A stretch of 64,000 bases of DNA from NCBI GenBank assembly GCA_013360295.1, contig JABWCL010000021.1, positions 1 to 64,000 of the forward strand, read 5' to 3'. The translations under genes and the position numbers were made by a program. This document shows positions 8,501-17,085 of the stretch, one piece after another (the first letter of the stretch is position 1; each line of letters begins with the position of its first letter). The notes under the pieces were generated by a model. It did not search any database, had not been told where the DNA came from, and saw only the letters and a list, made by a program, of their open reading frames with translations. This DNA comes from Ignavibacteriaceae bacterium (GTDB lineage: Bacteria; Bacteroidota; Ignavibacteria; Ignavibacteriales; Ignavibacteriaceae).

Positions 8501-8910
8501 CATCCGATCCGGTTGCATACTCTTACTCTGATAAATATAATGATTTCAATTATTCAGGTAATGTTAGCTACAGGCTAAGGCAGGTCGACTTTGACGGCAG
8601 GAGCGAACTTAGTTCGGTCATTAACCTTGACATCAATTTCTCTGTCAGAGAATACGCTCTCAATCAGAATTATCCGAATCCGTTTAATCCTTCCACGCTT
8701 ATTAAATACGCACTTCCGAAAGCCGGTAAAGTGACAATAAAGGTATATAATAGCATTGGTAAGGAAGTTGCCACACTTGTTGATGGGTTGATGGAAGCGG
8801 GAAATCACGAGGTCACATTTGACGCCGGAGCGCTTGCAAGCGGTGTTTATTTCTATAAAATGACCGCCGGTGAGTTTTCTCAGTCGCGGAAACTTCTGCT
8901 GATGAAGTAA
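5551..8910 (+). CDS. Large secreted T9SS-exported protein with Ycf48/BNR-like propeller repeats
   Basis: An 1119-residue exported protein. It begins with a signal peptide (about 1-19, ending TYGQ). Residues about 90-510 form one globular region with WSDYQGVGYD, YHFYPAMEVD and NRWGDYNGIWLDP. A Kre9/Knh1-like beta domain follows (GGEVWQVGSTQTISWSS). Next come Ycf48/BNR-type blades, seen as repeated STDAGTTW, TTNGGTSW, STDAGATW, SVDGGTTF and STNNGDTW. The final 80 residues are the T9SS sorting domain (LNQNYPNPFNPSTLIKYALP to the end). It should reach the cell surface or be released. CAGGAG stands eight bases before the ATG. A terminator follows at 8929. Target or enzyme activity cannot be told. 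Confidence 0.88.
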   Translation: MKYSILFILLLAVSVVTYGQLYQGPAAGSVASGVSVSTFTFESFGGGDPTYNPKPMRNLFINTYIADNKEMPAPSAPEGANYFIDPMLTRNPVVQQGDFILNKNFQGIPDQGIAIPPDPYIAAGPTHLLAVVNSRFRILDKNGQVINTIEASNWYSSVLPGCDPFDPKVIYDQHAKRWVMVWLHLGSSTAYFLVSVSDDSIPTGTWYNYAMPSHVNGSTPSNNWSDYQGVGYDKDAIYITGNQFQFSGTFDYCKLRVIPKTALYANNGGPVAWNDLWDIKTATGIRVFGLRPSRIYGQPAQFYLVARSPYVTGTFFTLYKLTNPLTTPAMTAVDVPVTQYSDPNDAGQQGGSQTIDGGASNIRNEPVFRNGKLYMVHAVKSGTGGAFSSVRYVAFDVATNTAVQDQAMGADGYFHFYPAMEVDPADNLAFTYTRSAATEYAGAYYTTKPNDATNMTGSKVLKTGAGYYYKTFGGSRNRWGDYNGIWLDPSTSNIWLFTEYVAATNTWGTWVGELVYSTSAALVGVIAPNGGEVWQVGSTQTISWSSSNVTNVKIEYSTNNGSAWTTVAASVAAAGGTYSWVIPSTPTNQALVRVSDASNANVFDVSNATFTIGSGPAEGWIAVQSGTTGDIWGIDWASPTVVWLCASNGDVKRSTDAGTTWQAAGNAGQGAYTIAALSENVAVVSLGPDAGDGKLMRTTNGGTSWSQVYTTAGAWFNFVDNIDATNLWAQSDPIGGVFHIVKSTDAGATWSLASNLPSQPSSTVFGANSSYYRIDNTFWFGTGGSATTNANRVYRSVNGINGPWTFATTTQPYAGGVAFSSATGNGLASFWQASNTLNKSVDGGTTFTSVTASLLGLTHGVEFIRGTAVAFAGTANGLFRSTNNGDTWTAENIPTGAFNLNVIRFYNDADLGLTGGNGGLLLKSNLQRVIPVELTSFTASVGEYQVTLNWNTATEVNNRGFEVQRMIDGNSWITIGFVEGRGTTSDPVAYSYSDKYNDFNYSGNVSYRLRQVDFDGRSELSSVINLDINFSVREYALNQNYPNPFNPSTLIKYALPKAGKVTIKVYNSIGKEVATLVDGLMEAGNHEVTFDAGALASGVYFYKMTAGEFSQSRKLLLMK

Positions 8911-8928
8911 TTTCCTGAAGACAATTAA

Positions 8929-8958
8929 AAACTGTCCTGTGAATTCACGGGGCAGTTT
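8929..8958 (+). terminator. Terminator after the T9SS protein gene
   Basis: AAACTGTCCTGTG (8929-8941) pairs with CACGGGGCAGTTT (8946-8958), allowing two G-U pairs, around a four-base loop. CATTTTATTATT follows. It lies 18 bases after the stop codon at 8910. The rest of the gap up to 9176 shows nothing I can name. Confidence 0.7.
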
Positions 8959-9176
8959 CATTTTATTATTATTCTTATCCTTTGCGAGAAATAAGTTGTT
9001 GCCCGAGGATTAAAGGTCTTTAAAAGTAATGGCACACATCAGATAATTCTGAACTGGAATAAGTTAAACTTATGTACGGGGACAAGAGTATTCTTAAATT
9101 TAAAGCCGGTGATGACATTCTGCAACCTGAATGATTCCGGTTACTCAATTATTTATCAGATAGAAAGGAACAGCTT

Positions 9177-9524
9177 ATGGGATTATTAGATGATCTCGGA
9201 GGACAGCTTGGCAGCATATTGGATGGCGCCGGGCAGAATGATTTTATGAGCACCGCTGTGCAGATGCTCGGAGGCAGCGGAGGGCTGAACGGGCTTGTTG
9301 ATATGTTTAACAAAGCCGGACTCGGTGAGCAGGTACAGTCCTGGATTAGTACCGGCGCGAACCTCCCCGTATCAGGTGAACAGCTCAAAAACGTGTTTAA
9401 CAGCGACACGCTTAGTTCGATTGCGCCTCTGCTTGGCACAAACGCGAGCGGAGTGGCAGATATGCTCGCGAAAATGCTTCCGGGTGTAATCGATCAGCTA
9501 ACCCCCAACGGGAAACTCGAATAA
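9177..9524 (+). CDS. YidB-like DUF937 protein
   Basis: A 115-residue soluble protein starting MGLLDDLGGQLGSIL. It has the pattern of the YidB/DUF937 family: Gly-rich helices, SGGLNGLVDMFNKAGLGEQVQSWIS in two parts (about 38-62), and a second half resembling the first with LPVSGEQLKNVF and ASGVADMLAKMLPGVIDQLTPNG. The ATG is preceded by AAAGGAAC. A strong terminator follows directly, so it is a single-gene unit. The family's biochemical role is unknown; the E. coli relative is not essential. Confidence 0.85.
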   Translation: MGLLDDLGGQLGSILDGAGQNDFMSTAVQMLGGSGGLNGLVDMFNKAGLGEQVQSWISTGANLPVSGEQLKNVFNSDTLSSIAPLLGTNASGVADMLAKMLPGVIDQLTPNGKLE

Positions 9525-9534
9525 AAGTCTTTTT

Positions 9535-9567
9535 ACCGGCGGATCACTTTGTGGTTCGCCGGTATTT
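9535..9567 (+). terminator. Terminator after the YidB-like gene
   Basis: ACCGGCGGATCAC (9535-9547) pairs with GTGGTTCGCCGGT (9551-9563), with two G-U pairs and a TTT loop, followed by ATTTT. It starts ten bases after the stop codon. Confidence 0.8.
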
Positions 9568-9668
9568 TGCTCTATGACATACTGAGCAGCCTGCCTCTCT
9601 TTTTCTACCGCCTCCTTCTATTATTAATTCTTTTCGTAAATTTCATCCCCAATTATATTTTTATTTTT

Positions 9669-10442
9669 ATGCGCGACAAATTAGAAATAGCTTCCAACTG
9701 GCTCCCGAGATACACTGGGATGCCGATCGAAAAATTCGGAGATTATATCCTCCTCACCAATTTCCACAATTACCTTGAAAGATTCGCGGAAATTTTCAAC
9801 TGCGATATCCACGGCGAAGGGAGGCCGATGCCCTGCGCGACGAATACCGACGGCCTGACGCTGATTAATTTTGGCATAGGTTCCGCGAATGCCGCGACAA
9901 TAATGGACCTGCTAAGTGCCAGGATGCCCAAGGGTGTGCTCTTCCTGGGTAAGTGCGGAGGGCTGAAGCAGTCGACGGAAATCGGACACTTCATACTTCC
10001 CATTGCGGCGATCAGGGGTGAGGGAACAAGTGATGATTATTTCCCGCCGGAAGTACCGGCGCTTCCGTCCTTTAAGCTGCATAAATTTGTTTCGGAAAAA
10101 ATTGTCAAACAGGGATATGAGTACAGGACCGGGGTGATATACACAACCAACCGCCGCCTCTGGGAACACGATACTGTTTTCCTGGAAAAACTAAAGGCTA
10201 TGACCTGCATTGGTATTGATATGGAAACCGCTACTATATTTATTGTAGGGCATTCAAACGCAATATCCAGAGGCGCCTTACTTCTTGTATCTGATGTGCC
10301 GGTTACTCCCGAAGGGATTAAAACTGAAGAGTCAGATAAAAAAGTTACGGAGAACTGGGCTGAACTCCACCTTCAGCTTGGGATTGACGCGATGACCGAA
10401 ATCGGTACTGTGGGTGAACCTATCAAACATTACAGATATTAA
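9669..10442 (+). CDS. amn: AMP nucleosidase
   Basis: A 257-residue nucleoside phosphorylase-fold enzyme that splits AMP into adenine and ribose 5-phosphate in the cytoplasm. The short Bacteroidota-type AMP nucleosidase starts with a line like RDKLEIASNWLPRYTGMPIEKFGDYILLTNF, which fits here. Other family marks are GIGSANAATIMDLL, FLGKCGGLK, RGEGTSDDYFPPEVPALPSF, and the base/ribose-binding GIDMETATIF with SDVPVTPEG. I use the ATG at 9669. The frame stays open upstream to 9549, but that stretch contains the terminator of the previous gene and encodes only hydrophobic residues. The next gene begins 19 bases after the stop. Confidence 0.9.
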   Translation: MRDKLEIASNWLPRYTGMPIEKFGDYILLTNFHNYLERFAEIFNCDIHGEGRPMPCATNTDGLTLINFGIGSANAATIMDLLSARMPKGVLFLGKCGGLKQSTEIGHFILPIAAIRGEGTSDDYFPPEVPALPSFKLHKFVSEKIVKQGYEYRTGVIYTTNRRLWEHDTVFLEKLKAMTCIGIDMETATIFIVGHSNAISRGALLLVSDVPVTPEGIKTEESDKKVTENWAELHLQLGIDAMTEIGTVGEPIKHYRY

Positions 10443-10461
10443 TAAATAATGGTAACCTGAA

Positions 10462-11121
10462 ATGCTCAGGACGATCCTCACAAGATTTGTAACGGGAATA
10501 GTCCTTCTTTCCCTGCTCCTCTTTATTCCTTCCGGCAGTTTTAAATACTATAATGCCTGGTTCCTTCTCGCGCTGATAATTATTCCCATTACGTATGTAA
10601 CAGTATATTTCTATAACAGGGATCCTGAATTCCTCCGGCGAAGGCTGAAGATGCACGAAAAAGAAAAAGAACAGAGGCTGATTATTAAATTGGCCTCGTT
10701 GCTTTACATTCTTGGCTTTATTATTCCGGGGCTTGACTACCGCTACGGGTGGTCGGATGTCCCTCTCTGGCTGGTTCTTTTCTCCGGAGGGGTTTTTCTC
10801 TTTTCGTATTTACTTGTGTTTAAGGTATTCAAAACAAACAGCTTCGCTTCACGGGTGGTTGAGGTGGAGAGCGGACAGAAAGTCATTGACAGCGGCCCGT
10901 ACTCGGTACTCAGGCATCCGATGTATACCGGCACGGTACTGATGATGTTATTTATGCCGCTGCTACTTGGTTCATACTACGGATTGATACCGAATGTACT
11001 GCTCCCTCCGGTGTTTATTTTCAGGCTTCTTAATGAAGAAAAAGTTCTGACCCGTGACCTTCCGGGTTACAAAGAATACTGTGACAGAGTAAAATACAGG
11101 CTGATCCCTTATATCTGGTAA
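10462..11121 (+). CDS. Isoprenylcysteine carboxylmethyltransferase-family membrane methyltransferase
   Basis: A 219-residue integral membrane protein with about five hydrophobic segments. The C-terminal half has the SAM-binding core of the ICMT/phospholipid methyltransferase superfamily: SGPYSVLRHPMYTG (about 146-159), then RLLNEEKVL and LPGYKEYCDRVKYRLIPYIW, where the Glu of the NEE motif and the final Tyr-Arg-rich end are typical. The substrate cannot be inferred; bacterial members methylate lipids or small molecules more often than proteins. It probably shares a transcript with amn and ends at a bidirectional terminator. Confidence 0.8.
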   Translation: MLRTILTRFVTGIVLLSLLLFIPSGSFKYYNAWFLLALIIIPITYVTVYFYNRDPEFLRRRLKMHEKEKEQRLIIKLASLLYILGFIIPGLDYRYGWSDVPLWLVLFSGGVFLFSYLLVFKVFKTNSFASRVVEVESGQKVIDSGPYSVLRHPMYTGTVLMMLFMPLLLGSYYGLIPNVLLPPVFIFRLLNEEKVLTRDLPGYKEYCDRVKYRLIPYIW

Positions 11122-11170
11122 GCCGTTTTATAGTAATCATTTTTCATTTTTTTAATAGTGTTTAAACTAA

Positions 11171-11200
11171 AAAAGGGCTGCCCGGTTGAGCAGCCCTTTT
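11171..11200. terminator. Bidirectional terminator between convergent genes
   Basis: AAAAGGGCTGC (11171-11181) and GCAGCCCTTTT (11190-11200) form a perfect 11-bp stem with an eight-base loop. A-rich sequence on the left and the T-run on the right make it suitable for both the methyltransferase gene (+) and the protease gene (-). Confidence 0.85.
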
Positions 11201-11211
11201 AAGTTAACGGT

Positions 11212-14200
11212 CTATCGCATCAATATCATTTTTCGGGTCTGTGTATATACATTCTTTCCGTCAACTGACTGGCAGCTGATAGTATAGAAGTAAATACCGG
11301 AAGCTATTCGGCTGCTGTTAAATTCTGCCTGATAATAGCCTGCATCCTGAACCGCGTTTACAAGTTCTTCAATCTTTTCTCCGAGTGAATTAAACACACT
11401 TATCTTTACGCTGCTGTGATGCGGCAGTGCGTATTTAATTATCGTTGATGGATTGAACGGGTTCGGATAATTCTGGAACAGTGTGTAGTCTGTCGGCAAC
11501 CCTACTGCCGCTGATATCTCATTATACGGTGTCCTGGTTCCGTCAAAATCAACCTGGGTGAGGCGGTAGTAATAGCTGCCCGGGGCGAGGTTTTTATCAG
11601 TATACGAGTATGATGACTGCTCTGATGTAGTTCCGTTGCCGGAAATTTCGGAAAGAGCCGACCATACACCCGATTCATTTTTCCTTTCCAGTACAAAGTA
11701 ACGGTTATTGGTTTCCGTTGCTGTTATCCATCCGATAACAACATCATTACCGGCAGCTGTTGCCGTAAATGAAAGCAGTTCAACAGGTACCGGGCCCATA
11801 TCCATTACAAGAGTAATGTTCGGTTTTGTTGAAACAGTATTGTTCCCGGTAAGTGAGCAGCCCGCGCCGTTATCCACGTGATTATGTTTTACCTGACCGC
11901 TGGCAGTAAAAGATTTCACTGTGGAGTTGGTTGTATATGAAGTATTATCGAAACAGATCTCGATTAAAACATTACTTGTTCCGTCCCAGTAGAAGCGCTC
12001 CAGGAAATCCAGTTCCTGCCATCCTGTGCCGGGCACCGTGTAAGTACCGCTGTAAACAGTTGTGAATCCTGAATTATCCCACGCCGTAATTGAGGTGAGC
12101 GTTGTATTCTTCATTTTTATAGTGAAGTTGTTCATTAGTTGCCCGGATGCAGTTAATACGTCGAATCCTATCTTCGCGATATAGCCTGCTCCTCCGCCTG
12201 CCTGCAGAATCTCATTCTTCGTATATATCATCTGGGTTCTGCTGTCGTGGTATAAAGTGTAGAACGGGTAACTTGCTGATGTTGTTCCCTGACCGATGGT
12301 AATGGAGCTTCTTCCAATAACAAAGTTGAAGGTTCCCGTTTTGATCGGGAGCAGTCTTCCGCTCATCATAAACGTGAAATCAGCCTGATGCCCCGCTGGG
12401 GTTGTGGGGAGTGACGTAACATTAAAAGTACGGACAATCTGCTGTAGTCCCGGTATTACTCCGAAGTCAAGGCTGTCGCCCGTGAGAGTGACAAATTGGC
12501 TTGCGGTTGTTATCTTGCCTGCAGCGTTTTCCAGCGGACAGGATCCGGTATTTTTGAATGTAACTTTAAGCTGAACGGTTTCACCGATATCCCACTTGCC
12601 GTTATTATTGCCGGCAGAATCGTTAAGCGTAACTGTCCCGAGAGCCATATCAGGTGCGTGCGCGGTAAGTGAAAAACTGCTGTTCCATATACTTGTGCCG
12701 TCAGTAGCTTTAACCACAAAATTCATCACTGTTCCGTCGGGGATCAGATGTGAGATCGTGAAAGCAAAGGCGCCTGTTATATGTTTGTACCCGTTACCTG
12801 TTATGGTTCCGAATACCTCTGTTGAATCAGTAACAGTTACAAATTCACAGTTGGAGGAAAGTGTAATTGTTACATTATCAGCCTGCAGGTTACCTACGTT
12901 CTTTACGCGGAAATCAAGAGTTATCTGTTCGTTGTATTCGCAAACACCGTTGCTGTTCCCGTAAGGAGCAGGATCGGTAACCGCGACTGAATCCCTGATA
13001 ATGTACGCGCCGTTATTCGGTATTACCGGTACGGATGCTTCATAACGGTATTTGTTCTGAGCAGTTACTACTATAGTCATAACGTCAGGAGGCACCTGGG
13101 TGCCGGGGATGGAGATAGCAACCGGCAGCCCGGTGCCTTCTGCGGTACCAACTATTTCCCCTCCAACCGTGAGAGCAATAAATGAACCCGCGTCCGCGGA
13201 AACGGTGAAAGAAGTCACGCCCGTCATTATTGAGTTATCGTGATTAACGGTTAAAGGAACAGGAACATTATCATATACATTCACGAACGCATCGCCGTGA
13301 TGATGGAAAAGGTGATAGGTGACAAGTTTATTGCTTGTATTGTATGGCCAGCTTGACTGGTAGAGGAAATACTTTCCTGCGGCATTACCAAACGCCGGGC
13401 GTACATCCCTCGACGGAGGAGTGGTGCCGTAGTCAGGCATAAAGTTTGTCCACATATTGTCCATCAGCCCCCACACGAAAGCATCATTCACAAAAGAGTA
13501 GGATACTTCGGAAGCAGCTATTAAGCCTAGGGCGCCGGAATTTTTCCCATCTGAAGCACGGCGGTAGCGGTGGAATCTCTCAGTAAATACTTCAGACGAG
13601 TAGTTATACTTGCCGGTAAGGCAGTTTATTGAAAGAATGAATGATAAGTCAGTATTTGTCAGCGAACTGATATTGGAAGTAGAATAAGCTGGTTCGCCCC
13701 AGCCTGATTCCGCTCCGTGGTCCCTGTGCATCAGCATAAACGAACCGGCATTCAGTGCATTAGTTACCTGGCCAGCAGTTCCGCCGGACCAGCCTCCGAG
13801 TGAATCGGGTGTCTGTGGTATATAATAAAGCCCGCCGGGGCCGAAATAATTAATTACTGTAGCGGTGTTTGTGGCAGTTGACCACGTTGTTGATGGAGTT
13901 CCCGAGTAAATCGCGTTTATTCTTACCGGATTCTTACCCATCTTCTTCTTCCAGAAACCGCCGACTACTTCCGAGCAAACCTGGAACCAGCGTTCAGTTT
14001 GCCAGCCAAGTGCTGTGATCGGTTTATTGTAGAAGTCAGGATTAACCGGGGGTGATTTTTCGTACTCCATAAACTTTGTAACGAATGTTGTAAGGTGATC
14101 GTTATTTTGCGCGGTCATCCTTGCCATTACGATATCAGGAAGCTCATTGTTATTTACGTCTCCGAGAATATTATCCGAGACGCAATAGTTGTTGTGTATC

Positions 14201-15201
14201 GGTGACGTGACCGAATTGGTAACGCTTGTTCCGTAATCTCCTAATATTAAAATCGCGACAGGCTTTATCTGCCAGTTATTATAAGCGTCGGTAATATATT
14301 GTTTAAGCAGTGTCGGGTTGTTTGAACCCGCGTCGGTGATTGGTACGACCCTGGTGTTGATTCCCTGTTTGATACGGAAGTTTTTGATTGAATCAGCCCA
14401 GGCTAAAAATTCAGGGCCTGTCGGAGAAATGATCAGGTATTCACAACCTGTAGCATTCTCTTTAAGGTAACTTAAATTTCTCGCGGCGTAATCAATTTTC
14501 GGAAGAGAATTAAAATTAAGGATCGCGTCCTCCAGAACCGGATCAAACCATCTTGAACGGTACGCGTTATCACCAAACTGTCCTGATCCTCCGACGAAAT
14601 TTACTTCAATTGAAAGATCCCTGTAAACGAGCAGTTCCCTGCTGACCGGATTGTACTGAAACGGCGTAACGCCGAGAACAACCGCGTCGAGGCCTCTTAT
14701 CTGCGTGACATCAGAAAGCATTACGGGGTTTTCAGGGTAAAAACTGTTTTTGAGGTAAACTGTGTTATCGGCAACTCTTACTTCAGGGCCGTCGTCTGTT
14801 TCAAGAGGGATTATCGGAGCCGGGGCGATGAGGATATCTTTATATGTTTCGACACGTGAAGACAATATCCTGAAAACAGGTTTTGATCCTTGCGGGATTG
14901 CGATTAGTTTGCTTAATCCAGGCAGGTCAGGTTTACCTTCATCATTGGGGAGGAACACTCCCGGCAATTGAATGGCGGACATTGTTCCGGAGGAGGTAAC
15001 AACCTCTTTAAGCGAAAACGAGTGGATGGAAAAATCAAGCCGGATATTATCAGAAGAGCTTTGTTTGACTGATAGCCCTGCCGCGTTACGCGGATCCTGA
15101 AACTGCACTGTCTGAGCGTTCAGTACTGTGCATGTAAAAATAACCAAATATGCTAAATGGGCGAGCTTCTTAAAAGCTGATGGATTAATGTTTAATGTCA
15201 T
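11212..15201 (-). CDS. Gingipain-like cysteine protease (peptidase C25), T9SS-exported
   Basis: A 1329-residue secreted endopeptidase. Residues 1-29 are a signal peptide ending LNAQ. Residues about 30-250 look like the N-terminal propeptide region. The C25 catalytic domain covers about 252-650: CEYLIISP, then the catalytic histidine in HRDHGAESGWGEPAY (His495) and cysteine in ILSINCLTGKY (Cys527). This spacing is close to that of gingipain R. Beta-sandwich repeats follow (about 690-1150, with DPAPYGNSNGVCEYNEQI and NDSAGNNNGKWDIGETV). A fibronectin-like stretch begins at PVPVELLSFTATAAG, and the T9SS sorting domain is in the last 85 residues. It is divergent from the kinase gene at 15327 across 125 bases. 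Role by family: surface or extracellular proteolysis, peptide feeding or processing of T9SS clients. Confidence 0.9.
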   Translation of the reverse strand: MTLNINPSAFKKLAHLAYLVIFTCTVLNAQTVQFQDPRNAAGLSVKQSSSDNIRLDFSIHSFSLKEVVTSSGTMSAIQLPGVFLPNDEGKPDLPGLSKLIAIPQGSKPVFRILSSRVETYKDILIAPAPIIPLETDDGPEVRVADNTVYLKNSFYPENPVMLSDVTQIRGLDAVVLGVTPFQYNPVSRELLVYRDLSIEVNFVGGSGQFGDNAYRSRWFDPVLEDAILNFNSLPKIDYAARNLSYLKENATGCEYLIISPTGPEFLAWADSIKNFRIKQGINTRVVPITDAGSNNPTLLKQYITDAYNNWQIKPVAILILGDYGTSVTNSVTSPIHNNYCVSDNILGDVNNNELPDIVMARMTAQNNDHLTTFVTKFMEYEKSPPVNPDFYNKPITALGWQTERWFQVCSEVVGGFWKKKMGKNPVRINAIYSGTPSTTWSTATNTATVINYFGPGGLYYIPQTPDSLGGWSGGTAGQVTNALNAGSFMLMHRDHGAESGWGEPAYSTSNISSLTNTDLSFILSINCLTGKYNYSSEVFTERFHRYRRASDGKNSGALGLIAASEVSYSFVNDAFVWGLMDNMWTNFMPDYGTTPPSRDVRPAFGNAAGKYFLYQSSWPYNTSNKLVTYHLFHHHGDAFVNVYDNVPVPLTVNHDNSIMTGVTSFTVSADAGSFIALTVGGEIVGTAEGTGLPVAISIPGTQVPPDVMTIVVTAQNKYRYEASVPVIPNNGAYIIRDSVAVTDPAPYGNSNGVCEYNEQITLDFRVKNVGNLQADNVTITLSSNCEFVTVTDSTEVFGTITGNGYKHITGAFAFTISHLIPDGTVMNFVVKATDGTSIWNSSFSLTAHAPDMALGTVTLNDSAGNNNGKWDIGETVQLKVTFKNTGSCPLENAAGKITTASQFVTLTGDSLDFGVIPGLQQIVRTFNVTSLPTTPAGHQADFTFMMSGRLLPIKTGTFNFVIGRSSITIGQGTTSASYPFYTLYHDSRTQMIYTKNEILQAGGGAGYIAKIGFDVLTASGQLMNNFTIKMKNTTLTSITAWDNSGFTTVYSGTYTVPGTGWQELDFLERFYWDGTSNVLIEICFDNTSYTTNSTVKSFTASGQVKHNHVDNGAGCSLTGNNTVSTKPNITLVMDMGPVPVELLSFTATAAGNDVVIGWITATETNNRYFVLERKNESGVWSALSEISGNGTTSEQSSYSYTDKNLAPGSYYYRLTQVDFDGTRTPYNEISAAVGLPTDYTLFQNYPNPFNPSTIIKYALPHHSSVKISVFNSLGEKIEELVNAVQDAGYYQAEFNSSRIASGIYFYTISCQSVDGKNVYTQTRKMILMR

Positions 15202-15326
15202 ACAACACCATCATGTTTTTATCTTTGCGAAAAATCGCTGAATTATCTTTTAAATTTACTAAAACTTATTAGAACTATTAAAGATTATTCATTATTTTTC
15301 AGGGAATTTATGGATAGCTTTTGCTG

Positions 15327-17081
15327 ATGCAGGTAAACTGGATATCGTTGTTCCTTTTAACTGCCTCCACCCTCAGTATTGGGTCGGGGGTTTATGTATT
15401 TTATAAGACCGGATTGAAGGGAAGAAATTACTTCGCCCTCGCGTTCTTCTCGATGGGAATCTGGGCACTGACAAATTCACTTGAGCTTCTTACTGATCCT
15501 CTCCCCTTAAAAATATTTCTGACAAAATTAAGCTATGTCGGCATTGTGACATCAGTTCCGTTATTGTTCTTTTTTACCTGTTCGTATACTGGCAGAGAAC
15601 GTTACCTGGAACTGAGATGGCAGTTAATAGTAATGCTGGTGCCCGTGCTTATTCTGTTCTCGGCTTTCACCAACGAACTGCATTTTTTACAGTGGGTATC
15701 CTATACCATTAAGGATAGTATCGCGGGGGACGTCGTTATCTATGGCTCAGGCCCGGGTGTTTTTATAATTGCGTTTTACTCATATATGCTTCTAACCGTA
15801 AGTTATGTTTTCCTGATCAAACATCTAACCCGGAACCACAGATATTACCATAAGCAGCTTTTTCTACTCCTTATTTCATTGCTTATACCCTGGCTTTTGA
15901 ATATCACGTATATAACGAGGATCAATCCCTATCCTGAGTTTGACTTCGCGCCTGTAGGTTTGTTTTTTTCAAGCGCAATAATCCTTGTCGCGATTCTGCG
16001 TTACCAGTTATTCACGCTCCTTCCGCAGGCGAAGGAAATACTTTTTGATTTCATTCCTGATCCTATCATTGTAATTGATACCAGATTTGTAATAACTGAT
16101 ATTAATCCCGCCGCTGAGAAGGTAATCGCGGGGAAAAATATAGTTACACAAAAAATCTATGATATTCTTCCGGGAATACAGATAGTGGAGGGGCTTATTC
16201 CGGCAGCGCACCTGGAGTATTACTATCCCGGCAAAGGGGATGATTACTGGTTCTTCATCACGATATCGGAAATAAGGAGCAGGGACGGCGAACTTGGCGG
16301 CTACCTGTTGCTCCTTCACGATATTACGCGCAGAAAGATGAATGAAGAAATATTGCAAAAGTCAGAGAATAAGCTGCGTGAACTCAACGCAAGCAAGGAT
16401 AAATTCTTTTCGATTATCGCGCACGACCTGAAGAACCCGTTCAGTAACATAATTAACATTTCGAGAATTCTCGAAGAGGATGATGAGAAAATGACGCAGG
16501 AAGAACGGCTGCATTTCATCCGGTTGCTTTCTAAAGTATCCCGCTCATCTTATGAACTGCTTGAAAATCTGCTGCAGTGGTCACGCTCCCAGACAGATTC
16601 TCTGCAGTACTCACCGCAGGAAATTCTCCTTCTTGATATTTTCAGGCGAGCGTATAATGACGTGAAATTCTACGCGGCTAATAAGAACATCACCATTGTT
16701 TTTCCTGAGCACGCCGTCGGGATGGTGTACGGAGACCCGAATCTCATTTCGGTCGTTTTCCGGAATCTGCTTATGAACGCTGTAAAGTTCAGTTATCCGG
16801 GCGGACAGATAGAACTGAATTATGTTACAGAAGAAGAATATATCATCCTGACCGTAAAGGATTACGGCACTGGAATCCAACCGGAAATCCGGAAAAACCT
16901 TTTCAGGCTTGATTACCAGACTTCAAGGCGCGGAACTGCCAATGAGCAAGGAACAGGCTTGGGATTAGTGCTTTGCAAAGAGTTCGTTGAGAAGAACAAA
17001 GGCGAGCTATGGGTGGAAAGTACGGAAGGGAAGGGTTCTGAGTTTTTTGTAAAGCTCCTGAAAGCGGAATTAAAAACTTAA
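15327..17081 (+). CDS. Membrane sensor histidine kinase (7TM-type N-terminus, PAS)
   Basis: A 584-residue kinase. The first 230 residues hold seven hydrophobic segments like the HisKA_7TM sensor family (ALAFFSMGIWALTNSLELLT is typical). A PAS domain covers about 240-350 (DPIIVIDTRFVITDINPAAE). Dimerisation and phosphorylation follow at FFSIIAHDLKNPFSN (His about 366), then an HATPase domain with NLLMNAVKFS, VKDYGTGIQPE and GTGLGLVLCKEFVE. The ATG at 15327 is preferred; a TTG two codons earlier is possible, and neither has a clear ribosome site. The ABC exporter genes follow after four bases, so the three form one operon. No response regulator is nearby. Confidence 0.87.
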   Translation: MQVNWISLFLLTASTLSIGSGVYVFYKTGLKGRNYFALAFFSMGIWALTNSLELLTDPLPLKIFLTKLSYVGIVTSVPLLFFFTCSYTGRERYLELRWQLIVMLVPVLILFSAFTNELHFLQWVSYTIKDSIAGDVVIYGSGPGVFIIAFYSYMLLTVSYVFLIKHLTRNHRYYHKQLFLLLISLLIPWLLNITYITRINPYPEFDFAPVGLFFSSAIILVAILRYQLFTLLPQAKEILFDFIPDPIIVIDTRFVITDINPAAEKVIAGKNIVTQKIYDILPGIQIVEGLIPAAHLEYYYPGKGDDYWFFITISEIRSRDGELGGYLLLLHDITRRKMNEEILQKSENKLRELNASKDKFFSIIAHDLKNPFSNIINISRILEEDDEKMTQEERLHFIRLLSKVSRSSYELLENLLQWSRSQTDSLQYSPQEILLLDIFRRAYNDVKFYAANKNITIVFPEHAVGMVYGDPNLISVVFRNLLMNAVKFSYPGGQIELNYVTEEEYIILTVKDYGTGIQPEIRKNLFRLDYQTSRRGTANEQGTGLGLVLCKEFVEKNKGELWVESTEGKGSEFFVKLLKAELKT

Positions 17082-17085
17082 AGCT

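Noticed and set aside
8575-8961. 128-codon minus frame
   Set aside because: It covers the T9SS sorting domain of the + gene and its terminator.
9549-9668. 40-residue N-terminal extension of AMP nucleosidase
   Set aside because: The extension overlaps the terminator of the previous gene and does not exist in short AMP nucleosidases; the ATG at 9669 gives the normal length.
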